Below are positions 47,829 through 58,935 of a DNA stretch of 64,000 bases, in pieces. The notes under the pieces were generated by a model. That model searched no databases, was not told the origin of the DNA, and saw only the letters and a list, made by a program, of their open reading frames with translations. The stretch is from Pseudotamlana agarivorans. Its GTDB lineage: Bacteria; Bacteroidota; Bacteroidia; Flavobacteriales; Flavobacteriaceae. The position numbers and the translations under genes were made by a program. The DNA lies in contig NZ_JAHKPD010000018.1 of the NCBI RefSeq assembly GCF_018860245.1, positions 329,206 through 393,205 on the forward strand, in the 5' to 3' direction. Positions within the stretch are counted from its first letter, which is position 1; every line of letters starts with the position of its first letter.

Positions 47829-50606
47829 ATGAACACTTATAACGATTACATCAAGGAGATTGAAGACAGAAAAGAACAAGGACTTCACCCAAAGCCAATT
47901 GATGGTGCTGAATTACTCAATAATATTATTGAGCAAATTAAAGATTTAGATAACCAGTACAGAGAAGATTCTCTAAACTTTTTTATCTATAATGTTTTGC
48001 CAGGAACAACTAGTGCTGCTGGTGTAAAAGCTAAGTTTTTAAAAGAAATCATTCTAGGAGAATCGGTTGTAAAGGAAATTACGCCTGCATTTGCTCTTGA
48101 GCAATTGTCACATATGAAAGGAGGCCCTTCTATAGAAGTACTTTTAGATTTAGCACTTGGTGCAGATGCTACTATTGCAAAAGATGCTGCAGAAGTTTTA
48201 AAAACCCAAGTTTTCTTATATGAAGCCGATATGGCACGTTTAGAAAATGCCTATAACGATGGTAATGCTATAGCGAAAGAGCTTATTGAGAGTTATGCTA
48301 AAGCAGAATTTTTTACAAAACTTCCAGAAATTGAAGAGGAAATTGAAATCGTAACATTTATTGCTGGAGTTGGTGATATTTCTACAGATTTATTATCTCC
48401 AGGTGGTGATGCGCATTCAAGATCAGATCGTGAACTTCACGGGCAATGTATCTTTGAACACAACAAAGAACAACAAGCCGAGTTAAAAGCCTTACAAGCA
48501 GAACATCCAGACAAACGGGTGATGTTAATTGCTGAAAAAGGTACCATGGGCGTGGGATCATCTAGAATGTCTGGAGTGAACAACGTTGCATTATGGACTG
48601 GTAAAAAAGCGAGCCCATATGTGCCATTTATTAATATCGCTCCTATTATTGCTGGAACAAACGGAATTTCACCAATTTTCTTAACTACTGTTGGGGTAAC
48701 AGGTGGTATTGGAATTGACCTTAAAAACTGGGTTAAGAAAACAGATGCTGAAGGAAACGTGATTCGTGATGAAAATGGAGATCCTGTTTTAGAAGAAGCA
48801 TATTCTATAGCTACTGGAACGGTACTTACGGTTAATACAAAAGAGAAAAAATTATACAATGGTGATCAGGAATTAATGGATATTTCTGCATCATTAACGC
48901 CACAAAAAGCTGAATTTATTAAAGCTGGTGGATCTTATGCTGTGGTTTTTGGTAAAAAACTTCAAACTTTTGCTTCTAAAGTACTAGGTATTGATGTAGT
49001 GCCAGTTTACGCGCCTTCAAAAGAGATTTCTATCGATGGGCAAGGACTTACTGCTGTAGAAAAAATATTTAATAAAAATGCTGTTGGAACAACACCAGGT
49101 AAAGTTTTACATACGGGATCTGATGTTCGTGTTGAAGTAAATATTGTAGGTTCTCAAGATACTACAGGATTAATGACTTCTCAAGAATTAGAGATGATGG
49201 CAGCTACTATCATTTCTCCAATTGTTGATGGCGCATACCAATCGGGATGTCACACAGCTTCAGTTTGGGATAATAAATCTAAAGCAAACATTCCTAGATT
49301 GATGAAATTTATGAATGACTTTGGTTTAATTACAGCTCGTGATCCTGAGCATAAGTATAAGCCAATGACCGATGTAATCCACAAGGTACTTAATGATATT
49401 ACAGTTGATGACTGGGCCATTATTATCGGTGGAGATTCACACACAAGAATGTCTAAAGGTGTTGCTTTTGGAGCAGATTCAGGAACGGTTGCTTTAGCAC
49501 TTGCTACTGGTGAAGCTTCAATGCCAATCCCACAGTCTGTAAAAGTTACCTTTAAAGGTGAAATGAAAGCTTATATGGATTTCCGTGATGTAGTTCATGC
49601 CACACAACAACAAATGCTTGCTCAGTTTGGTGGCGATAATGTTTTCCAAGGTAGAATTATTGAGGTACACTTAGGGACGTTAACTGCCGATCAAGCCTTT
49701 ACATTTACAGATTGGACTGCAGAGATGAAAGCAAAAGCTTCAATTTGTATTTCGGAAGATGAAACTTTAATAGAATCTTTAGAGATTGCTAAGAGTAGAA
49801 TCCAAATCATGATTGACAAAGGAATGGACAACAAATTGGACGTTCTTAAAGGTTTAATTGCTATTGCTGATAAAAGAATTGCAGAGATTAAATCTGGTGA
49901 GAAACCAGCTTTAGCTCCAGATGCAAATGCTAAATATTTTGCTGAAGTTGAAATCGATCTTGAAAAGATTGAAGAACCAATGATTGCTGATCCAGATGTA
50001 AACAATGAGGATGTTTCAAAACGTTACACACACGATACCATTAGACCATTATCTTTTTATGGTGGCACAAAACAAGTAGATTTAGGTTTCGTAGGATCTT
50101 GTATGGTTCATAAAGGAGATATGCAAATATTGGCTCAAATGTTGAAAAACATTGAGGCCTTACAAGGTAAAGTAGAATTTAAAGCACCTTTAGTAGTTGC
50201 ACCTCCAACTTACAATATCGTAGATGAATTGAAGGCTGAAGGTGATTGGGAAGTATTACAAAAATACTCAGGGTTTGAATTTGACGATAATGACCCTAAG
50301 GCTGCGGCACGTACTAAATATGAAAACATGTTGTACTTAGAACGTCCAGGTTGTAATCTTTGTATGGGTAACCAAGAAAAAGCAGAACCAGGTGATACGG
50401 TTATGGCAACTTCTACACGTTTATTCCAAGGAAGAGTTGTAAAAGATTCTGGTGAGAAAAAAGGTGAGTCTTTATTGTCATCTACTCCAGTAGTCGTATT
50501 GTCTACGATCTTGGGTAGAACACCTAACTTAGAAGAGTACCAAGCTGCAGTAAAAGGTATTAACTTAACGAAATTTAAACCTTCAAGTAAGTTATTAGCA
50601 GTATAA
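47829..50606 (+). CDS. acnB: Bifunctional aconitate hydratase 2 / 2-methylisocitrate dehydratase (AcnB)
   Basis: The 925-residue protein follows the AcnB layout: N-terminal HEAT-like domain (EDSLNFFIYNVLPGTTSAAG, GGPSIEVLLDLALG), the swivelling domain 4 placed early (DLLSPGGDAHSRSDRELHGQ), and the catalytic domains with [4Fe-4S] cysteines (GCHTASVWDNKSK, GSCMVHKG, PGCNLCMGNQ). It isomerises citrate to isocitrate in the TCA cycle and may act on 2-methylcitrate. It is monocistronic with its own terminator at 50632. Confidence 0.95.
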   Translation: MNTYNDYIKEIEDRKEQGLHPKPIDGAELLNNIIEQIKDLDNQYREDSLNFFIYNVLPGTTSAAGVKAKFLKEIILGESVVKEITPAFALEQLSHMKGGPSIEVLLDLALGADATIAKDAAEVLKTQVFLYEADMARLENAYNDGNAIAKELIESYAKAEFFTKLPEIEEEIEIVTFIAGVGDISTDLLSPGGDAHSRSDRELHGQCIFEHNKEQQAELKALQAEHPDKRVMLIAEKGTMGVGSSRMSGVNNVALWTGKKASPYVPFINIAPIIAGTNGISPIFLTTVGVTGGIGIDLKNWVKKTDAEGNVIRDENGDPVLEEAYSIATGTVLTVNTKEKKLYNGDQELMDISASLTPQKAEFIKAGGSYAVVFGKKLQTFASKVLGIDVVPVYAPSKEISIDGQGLTAVEKIFNKNAVGTTPGKVLHTGSDVRVEVNIVGSQDTTGLMTSQELEMMAATIISPIVDGAYQSGCHTASVWDNKSKANIPRLMKFMNDFGLITARDPEHKYKPMTDVIHKVLNDITVDDWAIIIGGDSHTRMSKGVAFGADSGTVALALATGEASMPIPQSVKVTFKGEMKAYMDFRDVVHATQQQMLAQFGGDNVFQGRIIEVHLGTLTADQAFTFTDWTAEMKAKASICISEDETLIESLEIAKSRIQIMIDKGMDNKLDVLKGLIAIADKRIAEIKSGEKPALAPDANAKYFAEVEIDLEKIEEPMIADPDVNNEDVSKRYTHDTIRPLSFYGGTKQVDLGFVGSCMVHKGDMQILAQMLKNIEALQGKVEFKAPLVVAPPTYNIVDELKAEGDWEVLQKYSGFEFDDNDPKAAARTKYENMLYLERPGCNLCMGNQEKAEPGDTVMATSTRLFQGRVVKDSGEKKGESLLSSTPVVVLSTILGRTPNLEEYQAAVKGINLTKFKPSSKLLAV

Positions 50607-50631
50607 CATATAGATTATAATATCATATATT

Positions 50632-50661
50632 AAAAGCCTGAGTTTTTGCTCAGGCTTTTTT
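50632..50661 (+). terminator. Intrinsic terminator of acnB
   Basis: AAAAGCCTGAG (50632-50642) and CTCAGGCTTTTTT (50649-50661) form a strong stem with a TTTTTG loop and T-run, 25 bp after the stop. Confidence 0.9.
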
Positions 50662-50804
50662 ATGTTAAATAGTTTTTTGCTCTTTATTGATATTTTGTTT
50701 GGTCTTTTATCTGTTATGCTTAAGATAAATTAAACTTGTATAGTAGTAAGTTTTTAAACAAGTAACAATTGTAGCTTTTATCTTATAAATTGAAAGGTTT
50801 TTCA

Positions 50805-50812
50805 TATTTTTG
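50805..50812 (+). promoter_or_regulatory. Candidate -7 element of the macroglobulin-PBP1C operon
   Basis: TATTTTTG matches TAnnTTTG exactly, 70 bp before the macroglobulin start; no clear -33 element. Confidence 0.45.
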
Positions 50813-50882
50813 CAAACTTAAAAATAGACATCCTAGTTAATTTAGTGGTCTCACTTAACAATAAACAAACTAACCTTAATTC

Positions 50883-53800
50883 ATGAAATATTTCTCTAGA
50901 GTCTTAATGTTTGCGATCCTAGCTCTAAGTGGTTGTAAAGACAATTCCAATGATAACTTAAACAATATTCAGAAATTTAAAGATTATATTTTTGAAGTAA
51001 CATCTGGTGTAGTATCTTCAAAAACGGAGGTTAATGTTGTTTTAATGAGTCCAATGAAAGATATCTCATCGGAAGTTGAACTGGATAATAGCATTTTAAA
51101 AGTTTCTCCAAAAGTACCAGGTAAGGTTGTCGCATTAAACAATAGAACTATAGCTTTTATTCCAGAGCAAAAATTTGAATCGGATACCAGATATACTTTT
51201 AAGTTAGACCTAGGTGCGATTCAAGATGTAAGCAATGATTATAAAACCTTTGTTTTCGATATAAAAACAATTAAGCAAGATTTTCAAGTGGTAACTAATA
51301 ATCTAGAAAGTTACTCTAGAGATTGGCAATACTTAAATGGTACATTACGATCTAGTGATGATATTTTAAAAGCAGTCGCTGAAAAACTTATAAAAGTCAA
51401 ACAAAAAGGAAAATTATTACCAGTAAAAATACTAACTGAGCCTATAGAAGGAAACTCTTTTAAATTCAAAATAGATAGTATTCAACGTTTTGAAAAAGAT
51501 AGCCCTATAGAAATAGAGTGGGATGGAAGTGATTTTGATATTGATACAGAAGGTGATTATACTTTTAATATACCAGGAAAAAACAATTTTGAAGTCATAG
51601 ATATAAATGTTTTTGATGAGAATAAATATGTGGAAATTAATTTTTCAGACCCTGTTAAAAGGAATTTTAATTTAGATGGTTTTATCACAATTGGAGATAG
51701 AGATAATTTGTCTTTTTCTATTATTAAAAATGTGGTTAGGGTATATGTTGGAGATATCAAGGAAAGTGAGACACTAACCATACATAGTGGTATTATAAAC
51801 TTATATGGCTATAAACTTAAGCGCTCTTTAAAAAAGGAAATCACATTTGAAGACATTAAACCTCAAGTGAAATTATTGCAGAATGGTACCATATTACCAA
51901 CTTCAGAAAATCTTAAATTCAATTTTGAAGCCGTAAACTTAAAAGCTGTTGATATTACAATTATTAAGATTTTTGAAGGTAATATCTTACAGTTTCTTCA
52001 AAATAATAATTTAAAAGGAAAAGATGAACTGTTGCGTGTAGCCAGACCAATTGCGAAAAAAACCATTAATTTATCTAAATATGGGACAGATTTATCCAAT
52101 TGGAAATCATATGCGGTCGATTTAAAAGAAATTATAAATCCAGATCCAGGTGCTATTTACCGTGTAGAATTAAGTTTCAAAAAACAATATTCAAACTTTA
52201 AATGCCAAAATGATGATGATAGTGAAATTGTTGAAACCGTTATAAATTACGATCAAGAAGAAACCGAGAATAGTAATTGGGACAATTCATATTATAGTGA
52301 AACGGGTAATGAATACCATTGGAGAGCATCAGACAATCCTTGTGAGCATTCGTATTATAGAAATAAAAAGGTTAGTAGTAATATACTGGCATCAAATATT
52401 GGAGTTATCGTTAAACAAGGCAGTAATAATAATTATTTTATTGCCGTTAGTGATATCATTACAACAAACCCTATTTCAGATGCCGAAGTTCATTTTTATA
52501 ATTACCAACAGCAATTAATAGGTAAGCAAAAAACAAATTCTGAAGGAAAATTAACGTTCCCAGCTTCATCAAAGGCATATTTTGCTGTTGTTACAAAAAA
52601 CAAAATAAGTACCTATGTGAAGTTAAATGATGGAAATGCTTTGTCTGTAAGTAAGTTTGATGTAAATGGAGCCAAATTAAAACGGGGCTTAAAAGGCTTT
52701 ATTTATGGTGAACGCGGTGTTTGGAGGCCTGGAGACACATTGCATTTATCCTTTATGCTAAATGATAAAAACAATAAGCTGCCAGAAAATCACCCCGTTA
52801 AGTTAGAAGTTTTCGAACCTGCTGGTTCTTTGTATTTTTCAGCAGTTAATACCCATGGGTTAAATAACTTTTACAAATTTTTAGTGCCTACAAATTCAGA
52901 TAGTTATACGGGTTCATGGATGGCCAAAGTTAGTGTTGGAGGCGCCGTTTTTACTAAAAAATTAAGAATAGAATTCATTAAACCTAATAGGCTAAAAATT
53001 AAAACGTCAATCCCTGATAAGGTTATTACTAATAGGGAGGTTAATGGAAACCTCGAAGCAACATGGCTACATGGTGCTATTGCTAAAAATTTACAGGCAG
53101 ATGTTACGGTAACATTCAATTCGATAAAAACTAGTTTTAAAGCTTTTCCTAGTTATGAATTTGATGATCCAACAAAAACCTTTTCAGGAAAAGAACAAAC
53201 CGTTTTTAACAATACCATTGATAGCGACGGTAAAGCTAAATTTTCATTTCATCCAAGTACAGGTAATAGCGCACCTGGATTACTAAAGGCGACATTTGTT
53301 TCTAAAGTATATGAAGAAGGCGGCGATTTCAGTACAGATGCTTTTTCTACCAATTACGCATCATACAGTTCCTATGTCGGTTTATTAACTCCAAAAGGCG
53401 ATGCGGCTAGAGATATGTTGCTAACTGATACTAAGCATAAATTTGAAATTGCCACCGTAGATGCCTACGGAAAACCAAAAGCTGCCGAAAATATAAAAGC
53501 AACTATTTTTAAAGTAAATTATAATTGGTGGTGGAACGAAGATGAAGACAACTTATCTTCTTTCGATACCAGTTCCGATAAAAAGGAAGTATTCTCAGCA
53601 ACCGTATCTACTAACTCTGTAGGTAAAGGTACCTTTAATTTTGAGTTAAAATACCCTGAATGGGGGCGCTATTTAGTATATGTGTATAATAAAGAATCTG
53701 GACATTCAACAGGGAAAACTGTATTTATAGACTGGCCAGGTTGGGCAGGAAAAGCAAGAAAAGGTGATCCTTCAGCGGCAACTATGCTTTCTTTTTCAAC

Positions 53801-56378
53801 TGATAAAACAGATTACAAGGTTGGCGATAAAGCACTTGTTACATTTCCATCATCAGGTTCTGGTAGAGCTTTGGTTACCGTCGAAAATGGTTCGGGAGTT
53901 ATCAAATCCTTATGGGTAAAGGCAGACAAAGGTGATACAAAGTTTGAGTTACCAATAACAACAGATATGACGCCTAATGTTTACATCAACATTAGCTTGC
54001 TGCAAAACCATAATAATACCAAGAACGATTTACCCATACGTATGTTTGGCTTGGCTGGGATCAATGTTGAAAATCCAGAAACTAAGCTTGAACCAAAAAT
54101 TAATATGCCAGATGTTTTAGCTCCTGAAAAAGACGTTACCATTAAGGTGTCTGAAGCAAAAGGAGTTCCAATGACCTATTCTATTGCAATCGTTGACGAA
54201 GGCTTATTAGATTTAACACGCTTTAAAACACCTAATCCTTGGGGTGTTTTTTATCAGAAAGAAGCTTTAGGTGTGAAAACTTGGGATATTTATGATGATG
54301 TTATTGGCGCATTTGGCGGAAATATTAATCAGGTTTTTAGCATCGGGGGAGATGGAATGCTTCATGCAAGTAAAAATAAAAAAGCAAACAGATTTAAACC
54401 TGTGGTGATTTACAAGGGGCCGTTTAAACTGGATGCTAATAAAACAGAAACGCATAAAATCAAAATACCAAAATACATTGGGGCTGTAAAAACTATGGTC
54501 GTTGCTCATAATCCAGACCTCGAGGCGTATGGAAGTTCAGAAAAATCTACTCCAGTGCGTAAGCCATTAATGGTTTTAGCATCTATTGCAAGAAAGGTGG
54601 CTCCTGGCGAAAAAGTTAGAATTCCAGTAACGGTTTTTGCTATGGAAAATAAAATTAAAAATGTTAATGTATCTATTAAACTTAATGATGTCTTTAAGAT
54701 TATAGGAAAGTCTACGAAATCCTTATATTTTTCTAGTCCAGATGAAAAAATGGCCTATTTTGATGTTGAAGTACTTAAAGATGGTATTGGTGAAATTGAG
54801 ATTCATGTAAATGGTCACGGCGAAAAAGCCTCTTATAAGTTAGAATTAGACGCTTTTAATCCTAACCCCAAATCGCTTGAAACTACAAGTGTGGCTGTTG
54901 AACCTAACGGGTTACAAGCCATTACTTTCGATACTTTTGGTGTTGAAGGCACAAATGGGGCTAAATTAGAAATTTCAGCTTTTCCTTCAATCGATTTTAC
55001 AAGTAGGTTAGAATATTTAATTACTTACCCTCATGGTTGTGTGGAACAAACTACATCTGCCGCTTTTCCGCAGCTTTATATCAATGATATTTTTAAGATT
55101 TCTGAAACTAAAAAAGATGAAACTCAGAAAAACATTCAGCATGCTATCGATAAGTTGGCCAAATTTCAAAAGTCTAATGGAGGTTTTTCATATTGGCAAA
55201 ATCAAAATTATGCAAATGATTGGGCAACAAGTTATGTTGGGCATTTTTTAATTGAAGCTGAGAAAAAAGGTTTTGTTCTACCGCTCAATTTTAAAACCAG
55301 ATGGGTAAAATACCAAGAGACAGAAGCTAAGCGTTGGAGTACTTCAAGTAATGAATTAGCACAAGCATATCGTTTATACACACTTGCTTTAGCTAAACAA
55401 GCCGATAAATCTTCAATGAATAGGTTTCGTGAATTGGCAAATCAAGGTCAATTAAACCATGTTGCTAAATTACGAATTGCAGCAGTATATGCCTTGTCTG
55501 GTAAAACTTCTGTTGCCAAAGACTTAATACGTGATTTTGATGTCAATGTTGCCCTAGATAGCATAGAATCAAGTACAAATAATTATGGTTCTAAACAGCG
55601 AAATCTAGCCATGATTTTAGAAACCTATGTGCTTTTAGAAGAAAGTTTAAAGGCGAAAACCATTGCGGATAGGATTGCTTCAGAATTATCAAGTAAAACC
55701 TATATGAGTACACAAACAACTTCATACTGTCTGTTGGCCATGTCTAAATATGCGACTTACGTCGGAAATAAAGGGATTAACTTGGTTTATAATCTTAACG
55801 GAAGTAAAAACGAACCTATTAAAACCAATAAAGCCGTCATACTGGATGGTCTTAAGGTGCATAGCGGCCATAATTCCATTAAAATTGAAAACAAAAATGA
55901 TAACCTGATATATGTTAGGCTAATTAATGAAGGGATATTACCAATTGGAAGCGAGAGAACAGTTGAAAAGAATATGACTATTAATTTGGCTTTCACCGAT
56001 AAATCAGGACAGCGTGTAGATGTTTCAAACCTAAGTCAAGGAACAAATTTTGTAGCACATATTGTGTTGGGTAATCACACAGGTTCTAAAGTAAATGATA
56101 TCGCTTTAAAGGCACTATTTCCTTCAGGTTGGGAGATTGTTAATTCAAGGTTTAATACGGGTTCTAGTTTAAATAGTTCCATGACTCATGAAGATATTAG
56201 GGATGATCGTGTTAATTTTTATTTCGATATGGCACCAGGTCAAGAAAAATCATTTAAAGTATTATTAAACGCGTCTTATCTAGGGAGTTATTATTTACCG
56301 GGCCTTCAGGCCGAAGCGATGTACAACCCAGATTATTTTGCAAGAAATAAAGGGCAGTGGGTTAAAGTAACCGAATAA
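50883..56378 (+). CDS. Alpha-2-macroglobulin family lipoprotein
   Basis: The 1831-residue protein has a lipobox (LALSGC18) and the macroglobulin domain series including an MG2-type GERGVWRPGDTLHLSFMLND. An A2M domain (FKPVVIYKGPFKLDANKTET) and a thioester motif GC1386VEQ in the TED domain follow (YPHGCVEQTTSAAFPQLY, then GGFSYWQNQNYANDWATSYV). The thioester can trap proteases covalently in the periplasm. Long bacterial macroglobulins are typically encoded beside pbpC, as here (16-bp gap). The role is protection of the envelope against foreign proteases. Confidence 0.94.
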   Translation: MKYFSRVLMFAILALSGCKDNSNDNLNNIQKFKDYIFEVTSGVVSSKTEVNVVLMSPMKDISSEVELDNSILKVSPKVPGKVVALNNRTIAFIPEQKFESDTRYTFKLDLGAIQDVSNDYKTFVFDIKTIKQDFQVVTNNLESYSRDWQYLNGTLRSSDDILKAVAEKLIKVKQKGKLLPVKILTEPIEGNSFKFKIDSIQRFEKDSPIEIEWDGSDFDIDTEGDYTFNIPGKNNFEVIDINVFDENKYVEINFSDPVKRNFNLDGFITIGDRDNLSFSIIKNVVRVYVGDIKESETLTIHSGIINLYGYKLKRSLKKEITFEDIKPQVKLLQNGTILPTSENLKFNFEAVNLKAVDITIIKIFEGNILQFLQNNNLKGKDELLRVARPIAKKTINLSKYGTDLSNWKSYAVDLKEIINPDPGAIYRVELSFKKQYSNFKCQNDDDSEIVETVINYDQEETENSNWDNSYYSETGNEYHWRASDNPCEHSYYRNKKVSSNILASNIGVIVKQGSNNNYFIAVSDIITTNPISDAEVHFYNYQQQLIGKQKTNSEGKLTFPASSKAYFAVVTKNKISTYVKLNDGNALSVSKFDVNGAKLKRGLKGFIYGERGVWRPGDTLHLSFMLNDKNNKLPENHPVKLEVFEPAGSLYFSAVNTHGLNNFYKFLVPTNSDSYTGSWMAKVSVGGAVFTKKLRIEFIKPNRLKIKTSIPDKVITNREVNGNLEATWLHGAIAKNLQADVTVTFNSIKTSFKAFPSYEFDDPTKTFSGKEQTVFNNTIDSDGKAKFSFHPSTGNSAPGLLKATFVSKVYEEGGDFSTDAFSTNYASYSSYVGLLTPKGDAARDMLLTDTKHKFEIATVDAYGKPKAAENIKATIFKVNYNWWWNEDEDNLSSFDTSSDKKEVFSATVSTNSVGKGTFNFELKYPEWGRYLVYVYNKESGHSTGKTVFIDWPGWAGKARKGDPSAATMLSFSTDKTDYKVGDKALVTFPSSGSGRALVTVENGSGVIKSLWVKADKGDTKFELPITTDMTPNVYINISLLQNHNNTKNDLPIRMFGLAGINVENPETKLEPKINMPDVLAPEKDVTIKVSEAKGVPMTYSIAIVDEGLLDLTRFKTPNPWGVFYQKEALGVKTWDIYDDVIGAFGGNINQVFSIGGDGMLHASKNKKANRFKPVVIYKGPFKLDANKTETHKIKIPKYIGAVKTMVVAHNPDLEAYGSSEKSTPVRKPLMVLASIARKVAPGEKVRIPVTVFAMENKIKNVNVSIKLNDVFKIIGKSTKSLYFSSPDEKMAYFDVEVLKDGIGEIEIHVNGHGEKASYKLELDAFNPNPKSLETTSVAVEPNGLQAITFDTFGVEGTNGAKLEISAFPSIDFTSRLEYLITYPHGCVEQTTSAAFPQLYINDIFKISETKKDETQKNIQHAIDKLAKFQKSNGGFSYWQNQNYANDWATSYVGHFLIEAEKKGFVLPLNFKTRWVKYQETEAKRWSTSSNELAQAYRLYTLALAKQADKSSMNRFRELANQGQLNHVAKLRIAAVYALSGKTSVAKDLIRDFDVNVALDSIESSTNNYGSKQRNLAMILETYVLLEESLKAKTIADRIASELSSKTYMSTQTTSYCLLAMSKYATYVGNKGINLVYNLNGSKNEPIKTNKAVILDGLKVHSGHNSIKIENKNDNLIYVRLINEGILPIGSERTVEKNMTINLAFTDKSGQRVDVSNLSQGTNFVAHIVLGNHTGSKVNDIALKALFPSGWEIVNSRFNTGSSLNSSMTHEDIRDDRVNFYFDMAPGQEKSFKVLLNASYLGSYYLPGLQAEAMYNPDYFARNKGQWVKVTE

Positions 56379-56394
56379 TTCAAATTTAATTTCA

Positions 56395-58755
56395 ATGAAA
56401 AAAGGGCTATTAATTCACTTAAAATATTATTTATTAAATAATAAATTAAAAGCGATTTTGGTGCTTGTAATAGTTGCTGCTTATGCCTTTTGTTTACCAA
56501 ATAAATTGTTTAACGATCCTACATCTACTATTTTAGAAAGTAGAGATGGTGATCTACTTGGAGCTTTAATCGCCGATGATGGTCAGTGGCGTTTTCCAAT
56601 TTTAGATGCTGTACCTCCTAAATTTGCGCAGTGCATCACACATTTTGAGGATGCCCACTTTTATAAGCATCCTGGTTTTAACCCAATCTCGATGTTTAAA
56701 GCATTAAATGCAAATATAAAAGCAGGAAAGGTGGTTAGGGGAGGTAGTACTATTACACAACAAGTTATTCGATTATCAAGGAAAAATCAATCACGGTCTT
56801 ATTTTGAGAAAGTAATAGAAATTATTTTAGCTACACGTTTGGAGTTAAGAGATTCCAAGGAGCAAATTTTAAATACTTATGTTTCAAACGCACCATATGG
56901 AGGAAATGTGGTGGGATTGGAAGCCGCATCGTGGCGCTATTTTAATATAGCACCTCACAAATTGTCTTGGGGGCAAAGCGCATTATTAGCGGTGTTACCT
57001 AACGCACCGAGTTTACTTTATCCTGGTAAAAATGTAGAACCGCTTATAGAAAAAAGAAATAGACTATTAAAAAAGTTGCTAGAATCGAAAGTCATCGATG
57101 AAATTACCTATCAGTTATCAATAGAAGAAAACATACCTAGTAAACCTGAAAAATTACCTCAAATAGGGCCGCATTTACTGCAAAATATAGTGAAAACACA
57201 AAAAGGAAAACGTGTTAAAAGTTCTATTGACACGTATTTACAAGAATTAGCGTTACAAATTGTTGACAGGCATCACAACCTACAAGCTGAAAATGGCGTT
57301 AACAATATGGCGGTATTGATATTGGATGTAAAGAGTAAAAAAGTATTGAGCTATATCGGTAATACAAAGACAACAAAGGCGCATCAAAAAGATGTAAATA
57401 TCATTTTAGCGCCAAGAAGTACCGGTAGTGTGTTAAAACCGTTTTTATACATGGCCATGTTGGATGCTGGAGATCTATTACCAGAAACATTAATAGCAGA
57501 TGTGCCAACTACCATTGGAGATTATAAGCCAGAAAATTTCACTTTAAAATATTTAGGTGCCGTGTCTGCTAAGGAGGCCTTAGCGAAATCCTTAAATATT
57601 CCTGCAGTTAGAATGTTGAAATCCTTTGGTGTGACAAGGTTTTACGATATTTTACGAAAACTAGACTTGTCGGATATAAACAAAGGTGCAGACCATTACG
57701 GCTTATCGGTAATTCTGGGAGGTAGCGAATCTAATTTATGGGACATATGTAATGCGTACAGCAACTTAGCAGGTACTTTAAATCATTTTAATGAAAATTC
57801 TAGTCAGTATTATACTAATGAATATCAAAAATCAGGTTTTTCAAGCGATTCTAAAACGGATTTAGGAGCCTTTAATTTTGACAAAGAAATTTTTAACGCG
57901 GGAAGTATTTATTTTGGTTTTGAAGCGATGAAAGAATTAAATCGACCAGGTATTGATAATTCTTGGCGTTATTTCGAGTCCGCGCAAGAAATAGCCTGGA
58001 AAACAGGAACCAGTTTTGGTAATCGTGATGCTTGGAGTGTTGGCGTTACATCAAATTATGTAGTGGGTGTTTGGGTAGGCAATGCCGATGGTGAGGGCAG
58101 GCCAGGAATGACGGGTGTTTCTGCAGCCGCACCAGTCATGTTTGATTTGTTTGATGTGTTGCCAAAATCGGAATGGTTTTTAACACCATTAGATGATGTA
58201 ATAGAAGCCAAAATTTGCACGAATAGCGGACAATTAGCCTCAGATATTTGTCCGTTTACAGTAAAGCAAGTACCAGCAAAAGGATTAGATACCGATTTAT
58301 GTCAATACCACAAGCTAGTATATTTGAATAAAGACCAAACCCATAGAGTGAATGCCTCTTGTGAAAGGTTGGGTGACATGGTTAAATCCTCTCATTTCGT
58401 ATTGCCTCCATTAATGGCATGGTATTATAAGCGTAATAATTCAGATTACAAATATTTACCACCTTTAAAAGATGGTTGTGAGGGAGAAGAAACTCCGGTG
58501 ATGGCATTTACAGAACCTTTAAATACAAATACCATAATTATACCTAAAGGGATTACAGGAGAAAGGAATAAAATTGTTTTTAAAATTGCACATACCAATC
58601 CTGAAGCTCAAATTTATTGGTATTTGGATGATACTTTTTTGAAATCCACTCAAAATTTTAATGAAATCGCCATCGGCTTAACTTCTGGATTTCATCGTGT
58701 AACAGCATTAGATGAAAATGGACGTTCTATAATAAAGAAGTTTAATGTGAAATAA
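56395..58755 (+). CDS. pbpC: Penicillin-binding protein 1C (PbpC)
   Basis: The 786-residue bifunctional protein has an N-terminal membrane anchor (KAILVLVIVAAYAFCL), a GT51 glycosyltransferase at about 60-225 (FEDAHFYKHPGFNPISMFKA, RGGSTITQQVIRL), a transpeptidase with SxxK in RSTGSVLKPFLYMAML and KTGTSFGNRDAWSVG, and a PBP1C-type C-terminal beta domain. It polymerises and crosslinks peptidoglycan at the outer face of the inner membrane. Pairing with the macroglobulin gene upstream matches the yfhM-pbpC arrangement of enterobacteria. Confidence 0.95.
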   Translation: MKKGLLIHLKYYLLNNKLKAILVLVIVAAYAFCLPNKLFNDPTSTILESRDGDLLGALIADDGQWRFPILDAVPPKFAQCITHFEDAHFYKHPGFNPISMFKALNANIKAGKVVRGGSTITQQVIRLSRKNQSRSYFEKVIEIILATRLELRDSKEQILNTYVSNAPYGGNVVGLEAASWRYFNIAPHKLSWGQSALLAVLPNAPSLLYPGKNVEPLIEKRNRLLKKLLESKVIDEITYQLSIEENIPSKPEKLPQIGPHLLQNIVKTQKGKRVKSSIDTYLQELALQIVDRHHNLQAENGVNNMAVLILDVKSKKVLSYIGNTKTTKAHQKDVNIILAPRSTGSVLKPFLYMAMLDAGDLLPETLIADVPTTIGDYKPENFTLKYLGAVSAKEALAKSLNIPAVRMLKSFGVTRFYDILRKLDLSDINKGADHYGLSVILGGSESNLWDICNAYSNLAGTLNHFNENSSQYYTNEYQKSGFSSDSKTDLGAFNFDKEIFNAGSIYFGFEAMKELNRPGIDNSWRYFESAQEIAWKTGTSFGNRDAWSVGVTSNYVVGVWVGNADGEGRPGMTGVSAAAPVMFDLFDVLPKSEWFLTPLDDVIEAKICTNSGQLASDICPFTVKQVPAKGLDTDLCQYHKLVYLNKDQTHRVNASCERLGDMVKSSHFVLPPLMAWYYKRNNSDYKYLPPLKDGCEGEETPVMAFTEPLNTNTIIIPKGITGERNKIVFKIAHTNPEAQIYWYLDDTFLKSTQNFNEIAIGLTSGFHRVTALDENGRSIIKKFNVK

Positions 58756-58854
58756 GCTCAGTTTAGTATATAAGATTTACTATTTAATAAAATTTTTGAT
58801 ACGTATTATTGAAAAAACTAACATGCTATTGATAGCGCTCATTATTAGTTTATT

Positions 58855-58876
58855 AGAGCAAAAAAGGCTCTTTTTT
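58855..58876 (+). terminator. Intrinsic terminator after pbpC
   Basis: AGAGC (58855-58859) and GCTCT (58867-58871) form a short stem followed by T6, 100 bp after the pbpC stop. Confidence 0.6.
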
Positions 58877-58935
58877 AATCCTCCTATATTTCGTACCTTG
58901 TATTAATTGTTTAACGAAACTTAAAATTTTATTTT

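Noticed and set aside
48437-48859. A 140-residue minus-strand frame inside acnB
   Set aside because: Antisense shadow of conserved AcnB coding sequence; no independent start context or homology seen.
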